Below, piece by piece: positions 35,759 to 47,679 of a DNA stretch of 64,000 bases. The stretch spans positions 1,408,498 to 1,472,497 of the forward strand of contig NW_006768767.1 in NCBI RefSeq assembly GCF_000204055.1. Reading direction: 5' to 3'. This DNA is from Melampsora larici-populina 98AG31 (lineage: Eukaryota > Basidiomycota > Pucciniomycetes > Pucciniales > Melampsoraceae). The position numbers and the translations under genes were made by a program. The number at the start of each line of letters is the position of its first letter. Position 1 is the stretch's first letter. Under the pieces are notes generated by a model. The model did no database searches, was not told where the DNA came from, and was given only the letters and a program-made list of their open reading frames with translations.

Positions 35759-36654
35759 TTAAATTTTCCAAGCATCAATGAAGAATGTAAGCGAATCATC
35801 AAAATTAAATGATGTTAAATTTTGTTGTGATCCAAATGTACTCAAGATCAAACTTTTTGAAAATTGTTTACCATTTTCAAATTCAACAGTCTAAAAAAAC
35901 AATCCAAAACAAAAACAAATCAGAATTCAACTCTCAAGAAACAGAAATAATATATATACGGAAAAAAAAACTTACTAATCTTCCTAAACGTTGATCATTA
36001 TTATGTGAAGGTAAAGAACTTTGAGTAATAAACACACTTGAATTCTTTCCATTCAATAACATCCAAATAAAAAATGAAGGCAAAGGAGGTGATGAGACTG
36101 AAGAAGATGATGAATTTGACCATTGTGAAATCGAATTAGAGATTCCTCCTAAGATTGTACCATTTAAACTTTGACCTGTGATGGTTCCATTTAAAACATT
36201 ACGAACTAAGAAGAAGAAGAAGAGGTAGAAAAAGTAAGATTTAGAATTCGGGTTGAGCTTTTGTAAACGCGTCGTGAATGAAGTCAAAGAAGATGATTTG
36301 ATGAAAGAAGACATTTTACTAACCTGATTTAATGGTTTGGTTCTCATTGCTTGGATTCAAAGCAGGAGACAAAGTAAGTTGAATTGTAAATAGACGACTC
36401 GCATTCAAGAAATTAGAACTTGAAGGAGAAGTAATTTCATCTGTGATATTAGATGAAACGATAGGTAGTATAGTTGGGTCTGTTGTTACATTGGTTGAAG
36501 TATTATTGGATTCAGTGAGAGTGGTATTGGTGAATGATGTGTTGGACAAGATTGGTGTTACATCGAATGATCTTGGGAGGTTGGTAGCGGAAAGGCATAT
36601 CAAGCTGATAAAGTAGAAAAAGAGAACCGAAACTCTAGAACTCTTCGAAATCAT
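35759..36654 (-). CDS. Secreted or membrane-anchored N-glycosylated protein (230 aa), unknown
   Basis: Three exons (36654-36324, 36205-35976, 35890-35759) join to 693 nt. The N-terminus is a good signal peptide (SRVSVLFFYFISLICLSATN). The mature part is crowded with N-x-S/T sequons (NTSFTNTTLTESNNTSTN; NGT, NSS, NLT), so it should pass through the ER. A hydrophobic stretch SFFIWMLLNG lies in exon 2. The last exon has a beta-like pattern (TVEFENGKQFSKSLIL). No family recognised. A frame upstream of 36654 is open to 36798, but starting at 36654 puts the signal peptide at the N-terminus. Confidence 0.65.
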
Positions 36655-38296
36655 TGTATCCTGATGGTTTGGTTTGATTTGAGTGGGATTCTTTGATGAT
36701 ACGAGGGAAGAGATGAGGTGGTCTGATGTTTGGTATGAAGTGGATTGATCTATCTCAAGGATGAGAGATGATGAGTTGAGGTTCTTAAAAGCCTTCAAGC
36801 ATCAAACTCATCAGTTGAACTTTCTCCATTTCTTGTCAAGACCGAGTGATCTGGCAGAAATTTACCTTTAAAAGAAATCATGATTCGATCAATTCCAAAA
36901 CAATTCTACTAGAAAAGGATAACCAAGCAATCTTTCTTTTGTTGATTTCTTTTTGTCAACCCGGATGGAGTTTCATATAAACAGATTCAATCTTTCTCCA
37001 AAGAGTCAAGTCAAGAATAATTTCCAAAACGATTTTCTCATTCTTCAAAAACAACAAAGAAAACATTTCGTTTTCTAATTTTCTACGTCAACTTCTTACT
37101 TTTTTCCGATTTGCAAAGAGACGATCCAAAATCCTTTTCACTTCGGACAAAATTGAGTAGCACATTCACAAACATCTTATCATTGATTAAAATGATTCAT
37201 TTCCCAAAAAGAAATCTGCAACCATGCCATAGCATCAGTTTTTCTTGACTAAATCAGGCCAACAAATTCAAAGTCGTAATTGGAAGTCGGATTCACTGAT
37301 TCAAAACTGGAATTAGTGATGAGTTTCTTCACACAGCTTGAGTTCTGTGATATAGTGCTTCTAGGTCACCTTGCTACGAAAACGGTTTGCAATCTATTGG
37401 ATATTGATGTGATCAGAAGCATCAAAGGGAGAAGGTCAAGAAAGCGTTTGAAAGATATGTGCAGGCGACTCTGCAGCCACTTTGATCAAATTGGTTTTCA
37501 TGACGTCGAGATCCAGAGCAGATTGTTTCAACTCGGGATAAAGCTCATTTGTTTTTTCAAACATGATGAGAATCGCTGTGCGGTCGGTCAATCTTGAAGA
37601 CAACCATCTCTGCAGAATGAAAATGCGTCAATACATAACAAATGATCGCCGAAATGAGGGAAGAAGGAATTCATATTCAAGGCAAACTTGAATACAAACA
37701 ACTGATCAGAAATCTTTCCTTTACGCTATATATCTTGATCAAATCCATACATTTCATATTCAAATTTTTATGAATGATGATCTCCAACCACAAAAAAGCC
37801 CATTAAACTTTATTTATAATTAACTCAAAACAATTCTTACAAAATACCCATCATCATCATCATCATAAAAAAACAAGTCAAAAAAATAAAAAATATCTTT
37901 TAAAAAGAAATTAAACAATCTTAAAACAAATTTCATGAAGATGTATCAATGAATAAAGATTAAAGAATGAAAGAATGAAGCAAACAAAAACTTAACCAAA
38001 TCGATTGTAATTGAAGGTTTATGTTATTTTTTTTGCAAAGAGAAAGAGATAGGGAAAAAATCAAACAAGAAAAGATAAAGATAAGTAGTATACCAAATTA
38101 AAGATCACCTTTCTGTCTCTCTCTCGATCATCACCATCAAAATATATCATAAATTCTAAAAAAACCAAAAAAATAAGATACCACAAACTTATCTGCAAGG
38201 ATATTTGAAACTTTCTTCTTTTTCTTCTTCTTCTTCAAAAAACAAAACCACTTCACTCAAAACTTCTTTCTTGTTTGTTTTCCAAGAAAACCTTTT
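36655..38296. other. Intergenic between the glycoprotein gene and VPS39
   Basis: Promoter of the minus-strand glycoprotein gene followed by AT-rich sequence and the 3' flank of VPS39 (long A- and T-rich runs near 37800-38300). A plus-strand 105-aa frame at 37280-37597 is unsupported by any motif. Confidence 0.5.
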
Positions 38297-41200
38297 CTAC
38301 CTGTCATTCCTTGATCCATTTCGATTCTCTAATTCTCCTTCCCAACGACATTGATAATGAGTGACTTCACCACTAGAACCGAAACAAAAAGCAAAAACAG
38401 TGAATCTGAAGTCTCAGATTACATCAATTGATCATTACTCACAAGGGTGAATGAACTGCAATCACACTATTCCCAATTCTTTTTCCACACTTCATACACC
38501 TATTCATTCCCCACCAAACCAAAAAACACACCAATCAATTAACCTTTCCATATGAGAAAAAATCAAGAAATCTTCTTACAATCTTTTCTCATCCATTTTA
38601 ATTCTTCTCTGTTCAACTCCTAACCCAATCACCTTCAAACTTTGATTCTCATTCTCCAAACACTCTTTTTCCAATCGAATCTCACGTTTAGTTTGATTTA
38701 ATTGATTTAATGATTTTTTAAAAAACGATTGTAATTCGATCAAATCGATCCAATTCGGTAACAAATCTAAAACTTCTTCTATCGATTTAATCAAATGTCC
38801 TTCTTCTTTTAATAACTTTAAGGATGATTTCAATCGGATCTCATGATTTAATATCGGTCTTTCTAAATTACCTTTGGATGAATCTGTTCTTGATTGAGCT
38901 TGAGATTGAGATGCGATCACTGGTACTGGTGGTGGTCTTAGGTAAATCTTTAATAACATTAAATAAATCTTTTCTCCAATCAATTCAGGGTTTTCTGAAT
39001 AAATCCGTTTACAATACCTAAGTAAAACCAAAATCCAAAACAACAAATCAAATTAATCCAAAATATCAATCCTTTGTTTTCCTGTTGTGTTTTCTGTTTT
39101 TTTTTTGGTTTTTGAGAAAAAGAAACACTCAACTCTTCTGCCAATTTAATATTTCCTAATTTATTAATATAGATTCCTAAAGCCGTATCATGTTGTCCAA
39201 TCTTACCTAACGTCAAGGCTCTTGCTTCAAACATTTCATCTAATGGTAATCTACCTAAGACCCAATTAGCAGAATAAAATTTAGATTTAATTAAATGATT
39301 TAATAAACTTTGATAAATCTTTTGTGAACTTTCTTTTCTTTCCATTAATTCATTTTCATATTTTCACCAAATCAAAATAACAATAATCAAGATTCACCAT
39401 TGGATTTGATTAAAATTCACAATTGGATTTGATTAAAAGTGTAAATTCGAAAGAAAAATTCAAAAGTATCAGTTCTTCTTCTTTCCAACAAAAAACACCA
39501 CCAAGAAGAAACTTCATCCCACAAACCTTCTTGACCTAAACCCTTTAATTTCCTAAACTCATTAATATACAAATGAATCAATTTCTCATGAATCTCAATC
39601 GATTCCAAGCATAATTCATACACCAAAAACTCCACATAAACTCTACAAATCTTAAAATCTTCTGATTCTAAAAACTTAATGACTTCTTTTTTAGGTAAAC
39701 TTTCAACCGTACTTAAATCTTCAGTAAAGATTTCTAATGATTTTTTAATTAATCGATCATCTCTTGTGGTTGTGCTTGTAGATGTTTTAATCATTGAAAA
39801 AATCCATTTTGATGTATTAAAGATTAATGATAAATGATCGGATCCAAGTTTTTGTAAATATCGAATCGTCGGGTCGATTCTTTCTTCTAAATCTTCTTCA
39901 CTTTCTCCCATTCTAGAAAAATCAATCAATCAATCAAACCATTCAATTTCGTGACTCTGCGATTCAAAGAAATCAACATGGATTCATCATCATCATGACT
40001 TACGTTTTCAATAACCTAAGTGCTCGATCATGTTGTTTTTTACCATGATAAAGATCTAAAAGTTCATAATACCGCTACACCGAGTTTCCCAAAAACCCCA
40101 TTCATTCAAAAAATCAAAAATCAAAAACCAAAAAAGCATCATCATCAAAATCGTTGATTCTATATCTCTCTGTTTTTCGAACTTTATGAAAAAAAATCCA
40201 AATCACCTTTGCATCCAACAATAAACTTTCGACTTCATCTACTTCACACCAATTAGGTAATCTACATAACGGACCTAACATCGTAGGTTTGATAGCTAAA
40301 TAACACTTAAACAAACTCGTATCAATAATCTTAGCAATCTGAACTAACTCTTCAACATCACTGATCTCATGAATCGCAAGATCCTTTAATTTCAATAAAT
40401 CTTCAGATGAACGTAAGTTAATGGATTTGAGTGAGTCTAAAGCCTTTTCCGAAAGATCGATAGATGAGCTTTGGTTTGAGAAGGCTTTGTTGACGTGTTG
40501 ACGACGATCAGTTAAGTATCGGATTAAAACATCAATCGATTCTTTGAAATCGGATTCGTCTTGAAGGACTAGAACCCATTGGGAAATCAATTCAACTTTT
40601 TCATCCTTTTGGATTCTTGAGAAATCACTTACTTTTCAGTTTGGATTTTTGAAGACTTAGATCTGAAGCTTTAGCTTTCAAAGAATGAAGAGCTTGTGAT
40701 CTAAAAGATTTGATTGAACCACTTTCATCATTATCATTATCATCAATAACTTTCTGTTGAATGATCTTAGAATTAATTAAACTTGATGGTTTAGAAACTT
40801 GAGTAGATGAATCGATCAAATCTGAAGCATGATCCTTTAAATCAATCTTCATCTTCCGACCACCAAACAAAGATTCCCAAACTTCTTTTGATCTGTAAAG
40901 TTTTCCTGAAATCCTTTCGTCATACAGTGAAACCACTTTGGCTGGATTAATATTTAGCTTGATGAATTCATCGATTGATTGATTATAATTTCGGTTTTTA
41001 AATTCAAGTAAAGCACATAATCCATTCAATCTTTTGATTAAGATTTCCTATTATATGAATGCGAAAAAAAAGAACTAGTCAAGGGTAGGTATAAGAAATT
41101 ATGTCAAACTAAATTCAATAGAAGAGACTCACTCGATTAGGTAAAACCGAGCTTTCTAAACGTTCGATCAAGGCTAATGATTCTGAATACTCACCTGCTT

Positions 41201-42743
41201 GGATGAACTGATTGATTTGTTCTGACCAAGAAACCATGATAAAAACCTCAAGACTATAATTTATTTTCTGATCAGTTTCATTCAATCTAGGTGAAACACA
41301 AACAACCGGACCATGATGAGCAGAAGAGACGGTCAGAAGTTTAGGAACTAATGATTCTTCATTCGGTCCAGTTTGTTTTTTCCGAGGAGAGTTGTCCATA
41401 GGTTGAAGATGTTTGGTTGGATCGAGAGATGAGAGTGGAATGGTTTGAACATGTGTTAGTGTAGGAATCGAATGAATCATCAAACTTGATCCTACATTCA
41501 AATTAGATGTTGGAGTAGGTAATAAAGAAATCAAATAGGGTGATTGGACCATCGTCTCGATGGGTGAAACTGGATAATTGATGGTCGAAGGATTAGGTAG
41601 GCTCCTACTAAGTTTTCCTTCTGGATTCATAAATGTTGCTAATTGATCACGAATCCCAATCACTTCATTCGTAGGTGGCCCCACACTCAGAACCGAATTC
41701 TTTGATAACTTGTTTGATCCAGATAAAGCAAGAGATGCAAGTCCAGTAGTTTTGAATAACCCACTCACCAAACCTCCTGAATGGTTTGTGGTGGTGGTGG
41801 TTGGTCCTACTGGATTAGAACCAAGAGAAGTATTCTGGGTAGTATTAGGATCGGTTCGAGGAGTTTGAATTGGAAGTGGAAATGGATCTGAGATTTGATG
41901 ATTGATTTGAATTAAAGCTTCAGTTGCATTGATTTCGAGTTTGATTTGAGCATATTCACCCGTACTATAGCCTATAAAGATTTGAAGTGAATTAGAAAAT
42001 GTCACAGATCTTGCTTGATGAGGGATTTGAATTTCTTTAGGTGTGATCCATTGAGCATCTTTCCAAGCGAATAAGATCAATCGACGTTTACAAGGAACAG
42101 CAACTAGGGTTAGAATCACAGGTACGCCAGAATTGAGATCAGAAGAGTTGAGGTCTTGAGATTCTGGATTCTTGATCTCTTCTTCTCGGTCTAAAAGAAA
42201 ACCTTTATGATCTTGACGTAGGATTGAAGTTTTCAAACTCATAAGAGTAGCTTGAGATTTAGTCCATTGATGAGTATTTGATAAAAGTTGATAAGTTTTT
42301 ATGTCATGTAAGAACAGATCACCCGAGATTAGAGTGATGATCGAATTGATTTCTTTGATTGTATTTATGGAATCTATTGATGGATTGATTGAACTGATGA
42401 TTTTGCTTTTGTTAGGTGTTGTGATTGGATTTGAAGTAAAGTGATGGATGGTTTCTATTAGCTTGAATTCAATGGGTCTTGGATTACTTTTGATGGATTG
42501 TGAGTCCGATTCTGGATCTAGTTTTGATGATGGTTCTGAATCAGATGGTGATTCTAGTTCTGGTTCTGATGATGGTTCTGATGCTGATGTTGAATGATAG
42601 ATTGAATTGATTGAGATTGAATAAATAAACAAGTTCCCATTGAGAGTTCCAATGTAAAGTTGAAGTTGATCGAAATAGATTGAAGTAGGTGTTCCAGTGA
42701 TGATTAAGTTTGATTTGATTTGATTGAATACTTCGATTTCCAT
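38297..42743 (-). CDS. VPS39: Vam6/Vps39, HOPS complex subunit
   Basis: Nine exons (42743-41133, 41047-40633, 40595-40207, 40074-40004, 39912-39421, 39337-39134, 39017-38580, 38499-38443, 38372-38297) join to 3753 nt, 1250 residues, longer than usual because of Ser/Asp/Glu-rich inserts. The N-terminal part is a CNH beta-propeller (YIGTLNGNLFIYSIS; FIGYSTGEYAQIKLE). The middle is alpha-solenoid (YYELLDLYHGKKQHDRALRL; FEARALTLGKIGQHDTALGI then YINKLGNIKLAEEYC and LMLLKIYLRPP). The C-terminus has a zinc-binding motif CxxC...HYQC (CMKCGKRIGNSVIAV). HOPS tethers vesicles to the vacuole through Ypt7/Rab7. The second intron (40632-40596) is only 37 nt. It shares a 272-bp divergent promoter with SEC11. 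Confidence 0.88.
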
Positions 42744-43015
42744 TCTACTCTTTAGCTTTCTTCCTGATGCTGAGCTGGTCGAGATCTGTCGAGTTGGTTT
42801 GTTGAGGATGATGATGACATAATCTTTTGAGAGTCAATCGAAACTTGTAACCCATACTCACTATAAGCATTCATCAAACTCAATTTAAGCATATCTCAAT
42901 CTCACTTTCAACCTTCCACGACTCAGAACGTCAACTTCAACTCATTCTCATCCATCAAATTCCTCAATCTCATCATATTCACAAATTCACAAATTCAGAA
43001 CTTCAGAACTTCAAA
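42744..43015. promoter_or_regulatory. Divergent promoter between VPS39 and SEC11
   Basis: 272 bp between two start codons pointing away from each other. C/T-rich runs and caaattcacaaattcag repeats lie close to the SEC11 start. No clear TATA box. Shared regulation is an inference from spacing. Confidence 0.55.
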
Positions 43016-43729
43016 ATGTTTGAACAAGAAATAGCAACAGTAAAGCGATTAGGAGTCAGATATGTAACTTCATTTAACTCAAACTCCCTTAAAAAATATC
43101 AACTCTGACCATTTCATCTCTCAACAGATCTTACTTCAAGCTCTCAATTTTGCATCAGTCATCTCAACAGCCCTCATGATTTGGAAATCATTAGCCATCA
43201 CTCTCAACACAGAATCACCCGTCGTCGTCGTCTTATCAGGATCAATGGAACCTGGATTCTATCGTGGCGATTTATTATTCTTATCATTACCTATCCATCG
43301 AAACTTAAGTATTGGTGAAATCCCAGTCTTTAATGTACCTGATGGTAAAATTCCAATCGTACATAGGTTAATTGAAAATCATGATGAACCTATTCACTCG
43401 AAATCTAACATTCAAGATCGTTGGATGTTAACAAAAGGTGATAATAATGGGGAAAATGATGTAGGACTTTATAATGGTTTAAAGTATCTTAAACGTTCAA
43501 ATCTGATTGGAAAAGTTAATGGATATGTTCCTTATGTGGGTTATGTAACGATTGTGATGGTCAGTTCCTTTTGTCTTCTTTTTATTTATAATCAATCTTC
43601 AAATTGATCCCAATCAATCTTGAAATTGATCTCTTTTTTTTGGTTTTGGATTTTTAGAATGATTATCCGAAAGTGAAATACGCATTATTAGCAGTCTTAG
43701 GTCTAACAATTCTATTTTCAAGAGAATAA
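43016..43729 (+). CDS. SEC11: Signal peptidase complex catalytic subunit Sec11
   Basis: Three exons (43016-43063, 43128-43559, 43658-43729) join to 552 nt, 183 residues, the usual length. An N-terminal membrane anchor is formed by ILLQALNFASVISTALMIWK. The catalytic serine lies in VVVVLSGSMEPGFYRGD (Ser about 55), the catalytic His in IPIVHR (about 95) and the conserved Asp in LTKGDNN (about 121), the Ser-His-Asp arrangement of eukaryotic ER signal peptidases. The C-terminus is a second hydrophobic stretch (KYALLAVLGLTILFSRE). It cleaves signal peptides in the ER lumen as part of the signal peptidase complex. Confidence 0.95.
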
Positions 43730-46700
43730 TTCCTTCATTCAATAGATTCCATGTTTTTGTTTTCTTCTTCTTTGGCATAACTATGAAAAAAAACAATATA
43801 TACGCAAAAAACTCTTGAGAAAAATGAGAAAAGTTTTGGGTTTCTTTTTTTTTGGATATTATCGTATTCGAGTCAATGTTTTCTTCTACAAAGGAGGTCA
43901 AGGAAAAAAACAAACTTTAGAATCCATTGTTTTGTTGAAAGCATTGTTTTTGTAGTATCTTGATTGCATAGAAAAAAAACTCTAGTAGATCTTAAGAGTG
44001 TTGTTTGAGCGGTTTTTGCAAGGGTTTAGATCTTATGATGGATCAAAATGATCACACAAGCAAGTCGAGTATCACTTTGTGATCTTACAAAGTAGTTTAT
44101 CGAGATTTTGGATTTGATAAAAATCACATTGACTAAATTTACCATCATCTACATCATGAATTTAACCACTGCCCAATCTATTCTCTTTCACCTGTTTTCT
44201 TTTTCTGATTCCTTCTTCTAATGATAAACAACATTCAAGATGATCAAATTGAAGTACAAGTTGAACCAACCAAATGATGTTCAATGTAAATTTCAATTGA
44301 TAAAGTATTAAAAAATAAAAATGTTCTTATGTACAACAAACACTTTCAATCCGACTTACAAAACATCATTAGTTCCAAAATCACAGACAATCTTGTTGGA
44401 TCCGTGATCCATTCTGTGCTTTCTGTTCGAATATATTGTTTATTTTGGTAGTGCATATAATTGTCATTCTGGTTTGTCTAGATACTCAACCTTACAAACT
44501 GTTCCTCACACCACATTTACTTGGAAACCCATACTTGGAATGGCTCACTTGATTGAATCACTCTCCTAGATAAATGAATCAGATCTTCGTCTTGAATTCT
44601 AAAGTGCACGACTTGATATTCTTCTTTGAAATTAAGCCTTTGAAAAAAACTTGGCAAAAGTAAGTGTACCCTACATGTTTCTTGGCAATAGTGAGATCTT
44701 ACAAAACCCTACTTGTGAGATCAAAAGTGGTACAGGTCCTCAAATTGGTTATCATGAAAACCAATACAACCCTCAATAATTGAAAAGCTTGACCACCAGT
44801 GTGATTTCATATCTGATAACAAGATATCAGATCATCTTATCATTTCTAAACAATGGCTCCACAGACAATTGACTTATATTTGAAAGGATCAACATAATTT
44901 CAGTAAAAAAATTACAAAAACTCCAAAAAATCTAATAAACAAGTCTTATTTCCCCATGCCCTCAATCTGAACCCCAAAATCTGTGCATGCATTGTAAGCT
45001 TGAATAAAACTCAAAGGGTAAGGTTTTCAGATCTAATTGTGGTTCATCATCAGTCACAATTCATAATTAAATGTACACTGTCACAAATGCACTGGCTGAG
45101 TCAAAGTGGTCTTCTTTCTTTCTGTCTCCCATCTTGAATGAGTACCAAGCCTGGGCTAGGACATGCTTGATATTCTTGTATCACCAAATTGGTGTTGAAG
45201 TCAAACAGGTGATTTGAAAACAACACACTCTTGAGCTCATACATTCTTCAGGACCACACAGTCACACTCTTTAAGCTCTTGACAAAAATGCCATCAAGGC
45301 TGTTTGCCCAACTCACACAGATGAGCCCTGACCTAGACTCCAATACAAGCATACAATTTCTCAGCTCAAGGGTAGCACCTGTATTGACCATCTATCATTG
45401 TTTTATTTGTCACAAGATACTCAAGGAAGTCTTTGGCCCTGATCTCACAGAGAATGATGCTATTGAAGCACAAAGGTTTCAAACCCTCTCAGAGCTCAAG
45501 ATCCTTAAAAGTCTCCCAAACCTTTCCCTGATTGCATATTTAGTGGATTTCTCAAGTACCTAGCAATCATGGCTAAAAGCAAATCTTGAAAACAGCAACA
45601 CAGTTAGAAGGATGATCATTTGATGGACTTTACTGTACACACTGAGTGTGAGGTGGTAGCAAAGTATCTTCAGGTAAGGTAAATCAATGTTCAAATTAAT
45701 GATTGCCTCATAAATCTGGGTGTATTGAGCAAGAGCCCACTCAAGCCTGTCACCCATAAATGCTCTATCATTTCAACAACTGGTTTGACCAGGGTGTAAG
45801 AATTAAAGAGAATTTTGATGCTGTGGGTATAATCCTTACCAAGTTGTTCTGGTCTCATTGCAGTTTGCTCAGCTCAGACTGTAGGTGTGTTGAAAGTATT
45901 TTTCATCATCATCTAGAACACCTGTGAGCCTCTCTTGCAACTCTCACATTGCTTAAGTATTATCAGACAGTGCCACCATCAAAAATGGAGGTGTCTTTTA
46001 CATTCTTGTTCAATTTCTAAGATGAATTATAAAAAATCTGAAAAACCTTGGCTAAAGCAAGCCCAGACTGTCCAAAATGAAAGAGACATATTTTGGACAC
46101 AGAGAAGGCTCATCCTTAGATTTCCTAAAAAGGTTCTTGAACTCCCAAACTAAAGCTTCATCAACAGGTCTGATCCTATTGTAAACTTTATTTTTCTATT
46201 TGATTTCCATTGCTTGTCTTTTGATGAATCTCACAAGAGATTCTGGTGCACCTAATTGACTCATATAAATCACCAAAACCATGCCTTCACAGGCTTTCAA
46301 GATGTGTTTGTGACCTGTGCTGCGCCAACCACTGTCAGGCTTTTACTTGAAATTCATCCAATTTACTTTGTCCTTGACTCCTCATCCTTCACAGGTAGAT
46401 ATGGTAGATGAGAAAACATTCCAGAAATCCCACCATGACCCAAAACTCTTCAAGTTCAACCAGGCATAAGTCTTAAAACTCAATAGTTCTAGCTTAACAC
46501 AAGCCCCACCAACTGCAGAGACAACCCCCGGAGCCTGCAGAGAAAGGGGGCTGTGTTGTATCCCAAAGCCTGAGGAGGCTCTCACTTTGGTAGTGACAAT
46601 CTCTAGATGTCAATTTCAGCACCTCACAAGATCCAGAACTTTAATGTGCCCTTATGAAATATGAGAAACAAATTTTTCTGGTTCTTTGGTCCTCTTCAGA

Positions 46701-47569
46701 TTTGTCTGAACTGCTCCAGAAACCAAGAATCAAGTGGATTTGTTATTTAATAAATTGAGATATCTACACCCAAACCTGCTGTGACTACATATAGTTCAGA
46801 ATCACAAGAGCTAATTTCCACCACACTTGTTTGGTCGAGGCTTTCAAAGGTTCCATTAACTTGGAAACGCCCTTCAAGTCAATGTTTTCCCATGGATGCT
46901 GCGCGGTTTTATACGAGTTATGATACAAGATGAAAAAGATCATTCTGACCAACTTAGATTTTTTGAAAGAGAGGATAATGAAGTCTTTAAAAGTATATAT
47001 GTAGACCCCAATGGCAAAACAGTCAAGAAATTGGATTTTCTATGCATATTCTTATCACGCGGGAATCTGTGGCTTACTTAAGCCGTAAAGTCCGTCCTTT
47101 GCAGGCTCCAAAGGATGTCTACGCTTCGAGGAAGGACTAGGTTAAGTTGATCAATAGGTGGGTCCTCAACATTGATCCGAGTGATCTTTTGGCATAAAAA
47201 GAAAAAGAAACCACGGAGATATCTGTCCGAGGATACCGCCTTTGGAGGGTCCTCAACCTAAGTCTATGTTGATCTTCTATATTTTGGCATTGAAGCAAGC
47301 ATCATTTAAAAAAGTCAGTTTTGCGTATCCATATTGATCAATTGTTAAACTGGTGTGAAATGCCTTTATTCTGATCAGTAGATCAGTAGTCAAGAATTAT
47401 GATCAGATGATACATAAAAGAAAGCTAAGTGATGTGAAAAAATAACTCCTTGAATGCTTTAAAAATTTATTAATTAATTGATTGATCCATCCTTGGCCCT
47501 TGGGTGTGCACACAAATATATGACATAGCCAAGAGCCAAGGAATCGTAAGCAGGGTTTGATCACGTATG
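43730..47569. other. Gene-poor region, decayed DNA
   Basis: No recognised gene over 3.8 kb. Frames at 45231-45563 (plus), 45560-45757 (minus) and 46896-47081 (plus) carry no identifiable domain; they may be remnants of a mobile element. A GGGTCCTCAACxTxx motif recurs near 47160 and 47255. Confidence 0.4.
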
Positions 47570-47571
47570 TA

Positions 47572-47660
47572 CAGTCAAACCGGAAAAGCTTGCCACCAAT
47601 TCCCCGCCAATTTGCTCGAGTTTTGCGGGCAAAATCGGTCAAGCTTTTCCGGTTTGACTG
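47572..47660. mobile_element. Tc1/mariner-type MITE (89 bp)
   Basis: Inverted ends CAGTCAAACCGGAAAAGCTT (left) and its exact complement on the right (about 21 bp perfect), with a 45-bp core and TA on both sides (47570-47571, 47661-47662). TA duplication and CAGT start are typical of Tc1/mariner/pogo MITEs. It ends 19 bp before the next transposon. Confidence 0.85.
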
Positions 47661-47679
47661 TATGTACATATGTAAAAGG

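Noticed and set aside
45231..45563. 110-aa plus-strand frame as a hAT transposase remnant
   Set aside because: No catalytic or dimerisation motif could be recognised and no inverted ends were found around it.
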